Of a DNA stretch of 64,000 nt, positions 25,282-34,957 are shown piece by piece. Under the pieces are notes generated by a model, which saw nothing but the letters and a program-made list of their open reading frames with translations, did not search any database and was not told the DNA's origin. The stretch's first letter is position 1, and each line of letters starts with the position of its first letter. Source of the DNA: Mycobacterium cookii (GTDB taxonomy: Bacteria > Actinomycetota > Actinomycetes > Mycobacteriales > Mycobacteriaceae); the NCBI RefSeq assembly GCF_010727945.1, contig NZ_AP022569.1:1364001-1428000 (forward strand), given 5' to 3'. Both the position numbers and the translations under genes were made by a program.

Positions 25282-25355
25282 TGGGGCGGGCGGGGCTCGA
25301 ACCCGCGACCAACGGATTATGAGTCCGCGGCTCTAACCAACTGAGCTACCGCCCC
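25282..25355 (-). tRNA. tRNA-Met (anticodon CAU)
   Basis: The minus strand folds as a complete cloverleaf: acceptor GGGGCGG paired with CCGCCCC, D-arm AGCTCAGTTGGTTAGAGC, anticodon loop CTCATAA with anticodon CAT, T-arm GCGGG-TTCGAGC-CCCGC, and discriminator A. CCA is not encoded. An initiator or elongator role, or a tRNA-Ile2 lysidine type, cannot be separated by eye; the 5' G-C pair favours an elongator. Its 3' half is duplicated at 16847 and 14719, so it is the likely integration target of the island. The rest of the gene-free region 25159-25567 shows nothing else recognisable. Confidence 0.93.
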
Positions 25356-25567
25356 TTGCTGAACCAGCTGCAGATACACGCCACAGGTGCTTGTAAAGAT
25401 CCAGGCTCATGGCTGCTGTCGCGCGATCTAGCGTGCGCTGCACGACCTTGACATTAGCGCCAGCCATCATGCAGACCTCGGCGCATCCCCCTGTCGCACA
25501 GCGGAGAAGCCGTTGCTCAAAGTCACCAGACGCCTAACCGGGGCTCGCGGTGCCCGGGCGCTGCAGG

Positions 25568-25852
25568 TTAGCCCGAACCCATCAAAGCTGCGAGACCGTC
25601 CCGGATCCCGTTCTTGATTTCGTCCGACACAGCAGGTCCGCCAATTACGGGCGTGGGTCGACCTCCGCAGGTGCAGCTAAGGACACCGAACGTGCTGGGG
25701 TCGGCGGTGACCGGTATGGCTCCCCCTACCGCGACGCCGAGCGCAACAGCGGCGCTGATCAAGACTTTCGCGACCAACAGACGCCGCGCCTTTGGTTGCA
25801 GTGCATGCGTCACGAACTGATCGTTGCCTTGCGGCGGTGCCGTGTCGCCCAT
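25568..25852 (-). CDS. small secreted mycobacterial protein
   Basis: A 94-residue protein. A charged N-terminus (ALQPKARR) precedes a hydrophobic segment LLVAKVLISAAVALGVAVGGAIPVTA that reads as a signal peptide ending before DPSTFG. The mature part is about 45 residues with VLSCTCGGRP (two close cysteines) and SDEIKNGIRDGLAALMG. It resembles small exported mycobacterial proteins of unknown role. A longer start at 25942 would add residues unlike a signal peptide, so 25852 is preferred. Confidence 0.72.
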   Translation of the reverse strand: MGDTAPPQGNDQFVTHALQPKARRLLVAKVLISAAVALGVAVGGAIPVTADPSTFGVLSCTCGGRPTPVIGGPAVSDEIKNGIRDGLAALMGSG

Positions 25853-26046
25853 GCCAGCGGCACATCGGTCTACCTGCGACCTCCAAACTCCGCGCAATGT
25901 AGGGCCATTTTCGGCACCCGGGATGAGTTCGCGGTCACCCATCCGTTTCGACCGTCAGGGAGCTGTGGACATCCACACGCTGCCCGGTCAGGACACCAAC
26001 TGGACGGCCGTCGTCGGCCAAACGGCACATTCAAGAGAGGCTCATC

Positions 26047-26805
26047 ATGAAAATCGTCGTAATCGGAGGAACTGGCCTGATCGGGTCAAAAGTGGTGCAG
26101 GACTTGACCGAACAGGGTCACGAAGCCGTTGCGGCGGCGCCCTCGACTGGTGTGAACGCCGTGACCGGTGAGGGTCTGTCGGACGTGCTCACCGGCGCCT
26201 CGGTGGTGGCCGACGTGTCGAACTCGCCATCGTTCGAAGACGGCCCCGCCATGGACTTCTTTACGAAGTCGACCACGAACTTACTGGCCGCCGAGGCCGA
26301 AGCCGGCGTTCGGCATCATGTCGCGCTATCCGTCGTGGGCACTGATTTTCTCGCTCCACAGAGCGGTTACTTCCTTGCCAAGCAGAAGCAGGAAGATCTG
26401 ATCAGCGCAGGCCCGATTCCCTACTCGATTGTGCACGCGACCCAGTTCTTCGAGTTCCTCAATTTCATCGCCGATTCGGCGACCGAGGGGAACACGGTGC
26501 GCCTGCCGTCGGCGCTCATTCAGCCGATGGCGGCTGCCGACGTCGGTAAGGCGGTAGCTTTAGCAGCGCTCCACGACCCGGTGAACGGCATCGTTGAGGT
26601 AGGCGGACCCCAGGCTTATCGCCTTCCCGATCTCATTCGCACCGTGCTGACGGCGCACGGCGATGCCCGCGAGGTGATCGCCGACCCCACCGCAAAATAT
26701 TGGTACGCCGACATCGAGGAGCGCACTCTCGTTCCCGACGATGGCGCGGCCCTGTCCGACACGAGGTTCGAGGATTGGGTTCTCGAAACGGCGGCCAAGG
26801 CGTAG
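26047..26805 (+). CDS. NAD(P)H-binding protein, NmrA/atypical SDR family
   Basis: A 252-residue Rossmann-fold protein. The cofactor loop is VIGGTGLIGSKVVQDL, the second strand end is unusually short and lacks an Arg-rich loop, and the central segment is HHVALSVVGTDFLAPQSGYFLAKQKQEDLI, with Tyr-x-x-x-Lys (YFLAK) present. It resembles YwnB/NmrA-type NAD(P)-binding proteins that act as reductases. GAGAGG lies upstream of the ATG at 26047. It is followed after 68 bases by a nitroreductase gene in the same direction. Confidence 0.88.
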   Translation: MKIVVIGGTGLIGSKVVQDLTEQGHEAVAAAPSTGVNAVTGEGLSDVLTGASVVADVSNSPSFEDGPAMDFFTKSTTNLLAAEAEAGVRHHVALSVVGTDFLAPQSGYFLAKQKQEDLISAGPIPYSIVHATQFFEFLNFIADSATEGNTVRLPSALIQPMAAADVGKAVALAALHDPVNGIVEVGGPQAYRLPDLIRTVLTAHGDAREVIADPTAKYWYADIEERTLVPDDGAALSDTRFEDWVLETAAKA

Positions 26806-26873
26806 CCGAACCGATTCCACGCCAACCTGATTCATGCACGTTGGCCCTATGGCGAGATGGGAGGGGCGGGCTG

Positions 26874-27539
26874 GTGGACGTCTACGAAGCGGTAACGAGC
26901 CGACGAGCAGTTCGCGGATTCACCGGCCAGCCCGTCCCGAAAGATGTGCTGGAACGCGTACTTTCGGCTGCGGCTTGGTCCCCGTCGGGATCCAATCTGC
27001 AACCCTGGCATATCTACGTGCTGACCGGTACGCCACTGGTGCATCTCAAAATGCTCGCCGTACAGCGGGTGGGAGCAGGTGATCCTTGGGACGAAAGGGA
27101 ATTCGAGATGTACCCGCCCGAACTGAAGTCCCCTTACCGCGAGCGCCGAGCAGCCTTTGCCAAGCAGCGTTACGGTGCGCTCGGCATTGCACGGGAGGAC
27201 TTGGAGGCACGGCAGCGGGCAGCGATCTCGAACTGGGACTGCTTCGGCGCGCCCGCCGCCTTGTTTTGCTACATCGACCGCGACATGGGCCTGCCCCAGT
27301 GGGCCGACCTCGGCATGTACCTGCAAACCGTGATGCTTCTGCTGCGCGCCGAGGGCTTGCACAGTTGCCCGCAGATGGCGTGGTCGCAAACTCGCAAGTC
27401 CGTGGCGGAGATCGTGTCGCCCCCGGACGGCCGCATCCTTTTCTGTGGCATGTCGATCGGATACCAGGACCCGGCAGTCGATTACGCCCGCACTGAGCGG
27501 GCGCCGCTCGAGGAGACCGTCACATTCATTCAGCGTTAG
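26874..27539 (+). CDS. nitroreductase-family FMN oxidoreductase
   Basis: A 221-residue flavin enzyme that reduces nitroaromatics or quinones with NAD(P)H. FMN-binding landmarks are SRRAVRGFTGQPV (10-22), AAAWSPSGSNLQPWHIYV, and the C-terminal LILFCGMSIGYQDP-like ILFCGMSIGYQDP. The middle contains WADLGMYLQTVMLLLRAEGLHSCPQM, typical of the family. I chose the GTG at 26874 because GGGAGG lies about 12 bases upstream and no in-frame ATG precedes the conserved start. Confidence 0.88.
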   Translation: MDVYEAVTSRRAVRGFTGQPVPKDVLERVLSAAAWSPSGSNLQPWHIYVLTGTPLVHLKMLAVQRVGAGDPWDEREFEMYPPELKSPYRERRAAFAKQRYGALGIAREDLEARQRAAISNWDCFGAPAALFCYIDRDMGLPQWADLGMYLQTVMLLLRAEGLHSCPQMAWSQTRKSVAEIVSPPDGRILFCGMSIGYQDPAVDYARTERAPLEETVTFIQR

Positions 27540-27643
27540 GACAAAATTTGCCGATACGCGCACGGCGAGAGCACGCAGCAACCTAGACCCGGCCGAGACA
27601 GCTCACTACCATCAGGTCCGGACCAACAGACGCGGTGGTGCTT

Positions 27644-30425
27644 ATGTCGAGGCAGGGCCGGGCGGAACGTATGCGCGGTCGCGCCGCCGAATGCGAAGCC
27701 CTGCGCAGTTTGATCGCGACGGTCCAATCGGGTAGCCACCAGGTGTTGGTTGTCCGCGGGGAAGCGGGCGTCGGAAAGACCGCCCTGCTGGATTACGTGT
27801 CAGAGCTGACGTCTGATTTCCGGTGTGTGCGAGTGGCGGGCGTGGAATCGGATATGGAGCTCGCCTTCGCGGGCCTGCAGCAGCTGTGCGCGCCTTTGAT
27901 GGAACGATTCGACGAATTGCCTCAGCCGCAGCGCGAGGCGTTGAATGTCGCCTTCGGCCGGGGCGTTGGGCCGACACCCGACCGTTTCCTGGTCGGATTG
28001 GCAGTGCTGAGCCTGATGGCCGCCGCCGCCAATGACCAACCGCTGCTCTGCATCATCGACGATGCGCAATGGCTCGATCAGGTATCCGTGCAAACACTTG
28101 CCTTTGTCGCCCGGCGGCTCCTGGCCGAACCGGTAGCCCTGGTCTTCGCGGCCCGCGACGGCAACGCACCGACGTTGACCGGGCTCCCAGAACTCACGAT
28201 CAGCGGCCTGTCGGACAGCGATGCTCGGGAGCTATTGAACTCCGTGATTCCCGGGCGGATCGATGAGCGGGTGCGCGACCGTATCGTCGCTGAGACGCGC
28301 GGCATCCCGCTGGCACTGCTCGAGGTTCCGCGAAACCTCTCTGCCGCGGAGCTTGCCGGCGGCTTCGGGAATCTGGCAGCAAGCCGCTCCGCGGGACAGC
28401 TGGAAGAATCCTTCGTGCGCCGCATCAGGTCTCTTCCTGCCGACACTCAACGGTTGCTGCTGGTCGCGGCCGCCGAGCCAGTTGGCGACGCGGCATTGTT
28501 TCTGCGCGCCGCAGCCAATCTGGGCATTCCGGTCGACGCGCTCGCGCCTGCAGAGGCCGCAGGAGTGATCGAGTTCGGGCCGCGCATGCGTTTTCAACAT
28601 CCCTTGGTGCGCTCAGCCACCTACAGCAACGCAGATCTGGCTGACCGCAGGGTGATCCATCGGGCGTTGGCCGACGCGACGGATCCGGGGTTGGACCCTG
28701 ACCGTCGGGCGTGGCACGCCGCCAATGCGGCAGCGGGACCAAATGAGGCGGTCGCCGCGGAGTTGGAAACCTCGGCCGCCCGCGCGCAGAGCAGGCGGCA
28801 TCGCCGCGGCGGCGGCATTCTTGGAGCGCGCAGCAACTTTGACATCGGACCCGGCCCGCCGCGGCTCCAGGGCGATCGCCGCCGCACGAGCCAAGGGCGA
28901 TGCAGCAGCCCCCGAAGCTGCATATGACCTGCTGGCAGTGGCCGAACTGAGCCCACTATCCGACCTGCAACGCGCCCAAGTCGCTCGGCTACGCGCCCAG
29001 ATGGACTTCGCCCGTAACCGCGGGGGTGATACCGGCGCACCTCCGCTCACCGAGCCCGCGTCGCGACTGCTCGACTCCGCTACCCGGCTGGAGACTCTCG
29101 ACAACGACCTGGCCCGGGAGACATACCTGGAGGCGCTCGCCGCCACCATGTACGCCGGGCGACTCGGCGACCCCGGAGCACTGGCGACAGCGGCCGAGGC
29201 CGCCCGCGCTGCGGTCGTCCGCGTACCGCAACTGCATCAGCCGATGGACATGTTATTGAGCGGCATCAGCCACCGAATCGCCGGCGATGTGGACGGAAAT
29301 CGCGATGACCTTCGGGCAACACTCGAGCTCATCTGTACCGGGACGAATAGCCAAGTCCTGCGCTGGATGTCGCTCGCATTCCCAATAATCCAGGAAACCG
29401 CCGCCGCCGAACTGTGGGACGATGAAATCTACCGTCAGCTGGCCACCGACATCGTCCAGCATGCCCGCGAAGCCGGTGCATTGGCCATCATTCCGCGAGC
29501 GCTCGCCTATCGCGCGCGGGCTCACGTACTCGCAGGCGAATTCGCCACGGCGGCAACGCTTATCGAAGAAGCAGCTTCGATAACCTCGGCGACGGGCCAC
29601 GCGCCACTGAAATACGACGCATTGCTTCTGGCTGCCTGGCGCGGGATCCCAGATGACGCTGTCGGTCTGATCGAAGCAGCGACCACGGAGGGAACCACCC
29701 GAGGCGAAGGGCGACTGCTCGGCCTGGCGGGGTATGCCGCCGGTGTGCTCTACAACGGACTCGGCCGATACGAAGAAGCTTTCGCTGCCGCTCGTCAGGC
29801 GTGCGAACACGAGGACCTCGGATTCTACGGGTGGTGCCTGATCGAACTCGTCGAGGCTGCGGCCCGCACCGGCGAGCAGGAGGCGGCCGCCTTCGCCATA
29901 AGCCAGCTCGATCAACGCGCCGGCGCCAGCGAAACCGATTGGGGCCTCGGTGTTTTAGCAAGTATGCGTGCCATGCTGTCCGACGATCGTCTCGCCGATA
30001 ACTTGTTCAGCGAAGGCATCGAACGCTTGCAACGCACCACCATCGTCGTACATTTGGCTCGCGCCCATCTGGGCTACGGGGAATGGCTGCGCCGGGCCAA
30101 CCGGCGGCTCGACGCACGTCGGCACCTCACCGAAGCCCACGCGATGTTCACCCGAATGGGTGCGAAGGCGTTCGCGGAGCGGGCCCGCCGCGAACTCGTG
30201 GCCATCGGCGAGAAGGTGCGCAAACAACCGGTCGGTTCCGGTGATGAACTGACTGCCCAGGAGGCACAGATCGCACGACTGGCCGCCGAGGGGCTGACGA
30301 ATCAAGAGATCGGCGCGCATCTGTTCATCAGCACGCACACGGTCGAATGGCACCTCCGCAAGGTCTTCGTCAAGCTCGATATCACGTCGCGCAGGCAGCT
30401 ACGCACGGTGTCGTGGGCCAGTTAG
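27644..30425 (+). pseudogene. LAL-type LuxR-family regulator with a frameshift
   Basis: Two adjacent frames encode one large ATP-binding LuxR-family regulator of about 926 residues. The first half (27644 to about 28793) has the AAA-type Walker A GEAGVGKTALL, Walker B LLCIIDDAQWLD and the sensor region. The second half (about 28794-30425) has the helical repeats and the C-terminal LuxR helix-turn-helix ELTAQEAQIARLAAEGLTNQEIGAHLFISTHTVEWHLRKVF. The protein sequence runs continuously across AARAQS and GGIAAAAAFLERA if one base is removed, or two added, at 28793. A hairpin with arms AGGGTT/AACCCT at 30469-30494 follows the gene. Confidence 0.82.
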
Positions 30426-30551
30426 GCAGCGGTCACCTGAAGCACCGGCCCAGGACTACGGATTTCCAAGGGTTCGCTTCGCCTTCGCAACCCTGACTCT
30501 GATCTGGACCGCCCATTGTGGGACTTTCTGACCAGAAATCGGAGCTTGATC

Positions 30552-31166
30552 ATGAGGATCGCTGCCGTGCTCGGCACAGCCGAACCCGACGGGACTCCTG
30601 CCGCGCGCTTCGCCGATGAAGCCAGACCCTTATTTGACGTCCTATCCCTCAGAGCTCGAAAGCTGACCTGCTGTGACGCCGATGCCGAGGACCTGCTGCA
30701 GGACACTTTGCTGGACGCCTACCGGGGTTTCCATACGTTCCAGGAGGGCACGAACGTCAAGGCGTGGCTCTTCCGGATCCTCTACAACCGCTGGGTCAGC
30801 ACGTATCGCGGTAAACAGCGCCGCCCGGCGGAGGTTTCGGTAGAGGAAATGACGGAGCGAGATCTGGCCTACAGCGCCGCGCGTGTCCCCGCCGGACTAC
30901 GTTCCGCCGAGACAGAGGTCCTCGAGGCGTTGCCCGACAGCCAGATTCGAGCCGCGATGGAAAGTTTGCCGGAGGACTTCCGGGCAGCGGTGTACTACGC
31001 CGACATCCACTGTTACACCTATGCGGAGACCGCCGCGTTGCTGAACATTCCGCCGGGCACCGCGATGTCGCGAGCGTCCCGTGCGCGTCAACGGCTGCGC
31101 ACCGCACTGGCTCACCTTGACCACAACCGAAGCGACGTCGCTGCGCTCGAACAGCAGATCGCATAG
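30552..31166 (+). CDS. ECF sigma factor, SigH-like
   Basis: A 204-residue alternative sigma factor. Region 2 reads DAEDLLQDTLLDAYRGFHTFQEGTNVKAWLFRIL, and region 4 reads SLPEDFRAAVYYADIHCYTYAETAALL and PPGTAMSRASRARQRL. The linker segment GLRSAETEVLEALPDSQI closely follows M. tuberculosis SigH as I remember it, so an oxidative or thiol-stress type is likely. SigH genes are usually followed by an RshA/RsrA anti-sigma gene with HxxxCxxC; here the next gene is a desaturase and no such protein is encoded nearby. GGAG eight bases before the ATG at 30552 decides the start. Confidence 0.87.
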   Translation: MRIAAVLGTAEPDGTPAARFADEARPLFDVLSLRARKLTCCDADAEDLLQDTLLDAYRGFHTFQEGTNVKAWLFRILYNRWVSTYRGKQRRPAEVSVEEMTERDLAYSAARVPAGLRSAETEVLEALPDSQIRAAMESLPEDFRAAVYYADIHCYTYAETAALLNIPPGTAMSRASRARQRLRTALAHLDHNRSDVAALEQQIA

Positions 31167-31282
31167 CCCGTCGCCCACGGAGACCGCGATCGCGACACGC
31201 CAAGGCTTCCCTTACTTGTGTGTTACTGGGGTGCACAGATACATTACCTGCAACCGTCGTACACACATACATCGGAGGCACC

Positions 31283-32296
31283 GTGGCGACCCTGACCCAA
31301 CAGCAGATGCTTCGTGAGCTCGAGCCCACAGCGGAGCGGCTCACAAACCGCCACATCTCCATGTTCAAGGACTGGAATCCGCACGACTTCATCCCGTGGT
31401 CGGAGGGCAAGAACTTCAAGACGCTGGGCGGTCAGGACTGGGCGCCCGAGCAGTGCGAGCTCTCCGACGTCGCCCGGGTAGCGATGGTGCAGAATCTGCT
31501 GACCGAGGACAACCTGCCGGCGTATCACCGCGAAATCGCGATGAACTTCAGCATGGACGGCGCCTGGGGCGAATGGGTCAGGCGGTGGACCGCCGAAGAA
31601 AACCGGCACAGCAATGCCCTGCGCGACTACCTGGTGGTGACTCGCTCCGTCGACCCGTTCGCGTTGGAGAAACTCCGCATGGAGCAGGTCACCCGCGGCT
31701 TCAGCCCGGGCCAGAACGGCCAGGGCGACCTCTTCGCCGAGAGCCTGTTCGACTCCGTCGTCTACGTGTCGTTCCAGGAGCTGGCCACCCGCGTCTCACA
31801 CCGGAACACCGGCAAGGCCTGCAACGACACCATCGCCGACCAACTGACGGCCAGGTTGTCGCATGACGAGAACCTGCACATGATCTTCTACCGCGACGTC
31901 ACCGCCGCCGGCTTGGACCTGGCGCCCAACCAGGCGATGACATCGATCCATCGGGTGCTGCGCAACTTCCAGATGCCCGGATTCACGGTCCCCGAATTCC
32001 GCCGCAAAGCGGTGATCATCGCGGTCGGCGGCGTCTACGACCCGCGCATCCACCTCGACGAGGTGGTCATGCCGGTCCTGAAGAAGTGGCGGATCTTCGA
32101 GCGCGACGACTTCACCGGCGAAGCCGCCCGGCAGCGCGACGACCTCGCGGTTCTGGTCAAAGAACTCGAGCAGGCGTGCGACAAATTCGACGTGTCCAAG
32201 CAGCGCTATCTGGAGCGAGAGGCCCGCAAGGCCGAGAGCATCACCGCCGCCAAGGCCCTCAAGCCCGAAGGGACACTCACCCACAGCCGACACTGA
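31283..32296 (+). CDS. desA1: acyl-ACP desaturase (DesA family)
   Basis: A 337-residue soluble di-iron acyl-carrier-protein desaturase that introduces a double bond into long acyl chains feeding mycolate or unsaturated-lipid synthesis. The two iron-binding motifs are EENRHSNALRD and DENLHMIFYRD, and the sequence tracks M. tuberculosis DesA1 closely (NRHISMFKDWNPHDFIPW, YVSFQELATRVSHRNTGKACND, GGVYDPRIHLDEVVMPVLKKW). It could be DesA1 or a close paralogue. The GTG at 31283 follows GGAGG. A possible promoter upstream has TTGTGT and TACATT spaced 18 bases. Confidence 0.9.
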   Translation: MATLTQQQMLRELEPTAERLTNRHISMFKDWNPHDFIPWSEGKNFKTLGGQDWAPEQCELSDVARVAMVQNLLTEDNLPAYHREIAMNFSMDGAWGEWVRRWTAEENRHSNALRDYLVVTRSVDPFALEKLRMEQVTRGFSPGQNGQGDLFAESLFDSVVYVSFQELATRVSHRNTGKACNDTIADQLTARLSHDENLHMIFYRDVTAAGLDLAPNQAMTSIHRVLRNFQMPGFTVPEFRRKAVIIAVGGVYDPRIHLDEVVMPVLKKWRIFERDDFTGEAARQRDDLAVLVKELEQACDKFDVSKQRYLEREARKAESITAAKALKPEGTLTHSRH

Positions 32297-32413
32297 CGGC
32301 GAACGCCATGGCCGATCTTGGGGACGAATGGCCCTAGGGTCGCGCGGGGGGGCTCGAAAGACTTGGGCGAGCTGACAAATCTCGACCCGGTCCAGATCCC
32401 GTGGAGGTACTGC

Positions 32414-34138
32414 ATGACCGCCGAAGCCCCACCCGCCGATGAGCTCGAAGCACATCGACCGTATCCGCCTCGGATGGGGCCCAAGGGCAGCTTGATCTAC
32501 AAGGTCATCAGCACCACCGACCACAAGATGATCGGCATCATGTACATGGTCGCCTGCTTCATCTTCTTCTTCATCGCCGGCCTGATGGCGTTGTTGATGC
32601 GCGTCGAGCTGGCCAAGCCCGGGCTGCAGTTCTTGTCGAACGAGCAGTACAACCAGCTGTTCACCATGCACGGCACAGCCATGTTGCTGTTCTATGCGAC
32701 GCCGGTCGTCTTCGGTTTCGCGAATCTCGTTCTGCCACTGCAGATCGGCGCGCCGGACGTGGCGTTCCCGCGGCTGAACGCGCTGTCGTTCTGGCTGTTC
32801 GTCTTCGGCGCGCTCATCGCGCTCAGCGGCTTCATCTCCCCCGGCGGCGCAGCCGATTTCGGGTGGACCGCCTACACCCCGCTCTCGGACGCGGTGCACA
32901 GTCCCGGTGTGGGGTGCGACCTGTGGATCCTAGGCCTGGCCGTCGGTGGGTTGGGCACCATTCTCGGCGGGGTCAACATGATCACCACCGTGGTCTGCAT
33001 GCGCGCCCCGGGCATGACGATGTTCCGGATGCCGATCTTCACCTGGAACATCATGGTCACGAGTGTGCTTGTGCTGATGATCTTTCCGCTGCTGACCGCG
33101 GCATTGTTCGGTCTTGCCGCCGACCGTCGCCTCGGCGCGCACATCTACGACCCGGCCAACGGCGGGCCGATTCTGTTCCAGCATCTGTTCTGGTTCTTCG
33201 GCCACCCCGAGGTGTACGTCATCGCGCTGCCGTTCTTCGGCATCATCTCCGAGATCATCCCCGTGTTCTCGCGCAAGCCGATCTTCGGCTACACCACGCT
33301 GGTGTACGCGACGCTGTCGATTGCCGCCCTGTCGGTCGCGGTGTGGGCGCACCACATGTTCGCCACCGGTGCGGTGCTGCTGCCGTTCTTCTCGTTCATG
33401 ACCTATCTGATCGCGGTGCCGACCGGGATCAAATTCTTCAACTGGATCGGGACCATGTGGCGAGGGCAATTGACGTTCGAAACACCGATGCTGTTCGCGA
33501 TGGGCTTCATGGTCACCTTCCTGTTGGGCGGTTTGACCGGTGTGCTGTTGGCCAGCCCGCCGCTGGACTTCCACGTCACCGACAGCTATTTCGTCGTCGC
33601 ACACTTCCACTACGTGCTCTTCGGCACCATCGTGTTCGCCACCTATGCAGGCATCTACTTCTGGTTCCCGAAGATGACCGGCCGCCTGCTCGACGAGCGA
33701 CTGGGCAAGCTGCACTTCTGGCTGACCTTTATCGGCTTTCACTTGACGTTCCTCGTGCAGCACTGGCTGGGCGACTCCGGCATGCCGCGTCGCTACGCCG
33801 ATTACCTGCCCACCGACGGATTCGAGACGCTCAACATCATCTCGACGGTCGGGTCATTCGTCCTCGGTGTCTCGATGCTGCCGTTCGTGTGGAATGTGTT
33901 CAAGAGCTGGCGCTACGGCGAAGTGGTCACCGTCGACGACCCATGGGGCCACGGCAACTCACTAGAGTGGGCCACCAGTTGCCCGCCGCCGCGGCACAAC
34001 TTCACCGAACTACCCCGGATACGTTCGGAGCGACCGGCTTTCGAGCTGCACTACCCGCAGATGAGCGAACGGATGCGCGCCGAAGCCCACGTCGGCCGCC
34101 ATAACCACGAGGCACTTGCTCAGGTGAACACCGTCTGA
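32414..34138 (+). CDS. ctaD: cytochrome c oxidase subunit I (aa3)
   Basis: A 574-residue, twelve-helix haem-copper oxidase subunit of the cytochrome bcc-aa3 supercomplex, reducing oxygen and pumping protons. It has the low-spin haem histidine in [12 protein letters not shown], the CuB/tyrosine motif [13 protein letters not shown], the CuB histidine pair in VWAHHMF, and the haem histidines in AHFHYVLFG. The ATG at 32414 has GGAGG six bases upstream. Its last 19 bases overlap the convergent AhpD-like gene. No other oxidase subunit genes are adjacent, as is common for actinobacterial ctaD. Confidence 0.96.
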   Translation: MTAEAPPADELEAHRPYPPRMGPKGSLIYKVISTTDHKMIGIMYMVACFIFFFIAGLMALLMRVELAKPGLQFLSNEQYNQLFTMHGTAMLLFYATPVVFGFANLVLPLQIGAPDVAFPRLNALSFWLFVFGALIALSGFISPGGAADFGWTAYTPLSDAVHSPGVGCDLWILGLAVGGLGTILGGVNMITTVVCMRAPGMTMFRMPIFTWNIMVTSVLVLMIFPLLTAALFGLAADRRLGAHIYDPANGGPILFQHLFWFFGHPEVYVIALPFFGIISEIIPVFSRKPIFGYTTLVYATLSIAALSVAVWAHHMFATGAVLLPFFSFMTYLIAVPTGIKFFNWIGTMWRGQLTFETPMLFAMGFMVTFLLGGLTGVLLASPPLDFHVTDSYFVVAHFHYVLFGTIVFATYAGIYFWFPKMTGRLLDERLGKLHFWLTFIGFHLTFLVQHWLGDSGMPRRYADYLPTDGFETLNIISTVGSFVLGVSMLPFVWNVFKSWRYGEVVTVDDPWGHGNSLEWATSCPPPRHNFTELPRIRSERPAFELHYPQMSERMRAEAHVGRHNHEALAQVNTV

Positions 34139-34950
34139 CCGTCGACGTCGAGCAGGTACTGCTCGGTGCCGTGTTCAACCCGGGGTGCGTCACCACCCAG
34201 CGCCACCGCGATCTTGTTGCTGGCATTGCGCATCACGTCGAACGTCAGCTCGATCGCCTGGGCGTCGGAGAAGTGTGCCCGCACTCCGGCGGCGACACCG
34301 CGATCGATCTGGGCGGGCGACCAGACCAGGGCGTCCACGTAGCGCAACGCCGCCTTGTGGCGATCGGTCAGCTGGGTTGACGCTTCGAACTGCTCGATGT
34401 CGCCGTACAACGTCTCGGAGCCGCCGGCGTCCAGCGCCGTGGTCTCACGCAGCGACTTGCACAACCGGCAGTTGTGTTGGGTTGCGCCGCGCAGCCGGAC
34501 CACCTCGGCGGTCAACGCATCGAGTTCCCGCAGCCGGGCCACGGTCGGCAAGAAGCCGTTGAAGACCACGTCGGACGGGTCGCTGGTGTGATCCCACACG
34601 ATCGGCCCGGTGACCCAGCCGAGGTAGTCTGCGCCGACACCGAGCGCCTCGAGCCCCGCGCGCACCCGCGGCACGAAGTCGGCGATGTACATCTGCGTGA
34701 CGACACCAAAGGTGCTGTCGCCCAGCACCTTCCACAGTCTGGTGCGCTGATCGACGCTGATTTCTGTGACGTCGGTGCTGAATTGTTCGGCGAACTCGGC
34801 GACGACGGCGTAGCCGTCCCTTCCGTCGTGCTCGGCGGGAAGGGCGGGCAGGCCGAGGGTCCGCGCGCACACTCGCCGCACCAGCGCGGTTGTGAGACCG
34901 TCACCGGGCGACAACGCCACCAGCCGAGTCAGTTCGTCGTGTGACACCAC
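34120..34950 (-). CDS. carboxymuconolactone-decarboxylase/AhpD-like protein
   Basis: A 276-residue all-helical protein with the AhpD-type redox motif [10 protein letters not shown] (Cys-x-x-Cys, about residues 158-161) preceded by a helix VVRLRGATQ. Such proteins act as peroxidases or thiol oxidoreductases. A long N-terminal extension and a second helical repeat after the motif make it about twice the length of a single AhpD domain. It starts seven bases after tldE stops, so it is probably the third gene of the tldD-tldE operon. Confidence 0.8.
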   Translation of the reverse strand: MVSHDELTRLVALSPGDGLTTALVRRVCARTLGLPALPAEHDGRDGYAVVAEFAEQFSTDVTEISVDQRTRLWKVLGDSTFGVVTQMYIADFVPRVRAGLEALGVGADYLGWVTGPIVWDHTSDPSDVVFNGFLPTVARLRELDALTAEVVRLRGATQHNCRLCKSLRETTALDAGGSETLYGDIEQFEASTQLTDRHKAALRYVDALVWSPAQIDRGVAAGVRAHFSDAQAIELTFDVMRNASNKIAVALGGDAPRVEHGTEQYLLDVDGQTVFT

Positions 34951-34957
34951 ACCTGGA

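Noticed and set aside
16847..25326. A complete prophage or integrative element
   Set aside because: No integrase, excisionase, replication, capsid or conjugation gene is present between the repeats; only metabolic genes and a regulator are seen.
32863..34104. Plus-strand open frame of about 413 codons and a minus-strand frame 31796-32899
   Set aside because: Both are out-of-frame shadows of desA and ctaD, dominated by Arg, Ala, His and Asp, as expected from shifted GC-rich codons.
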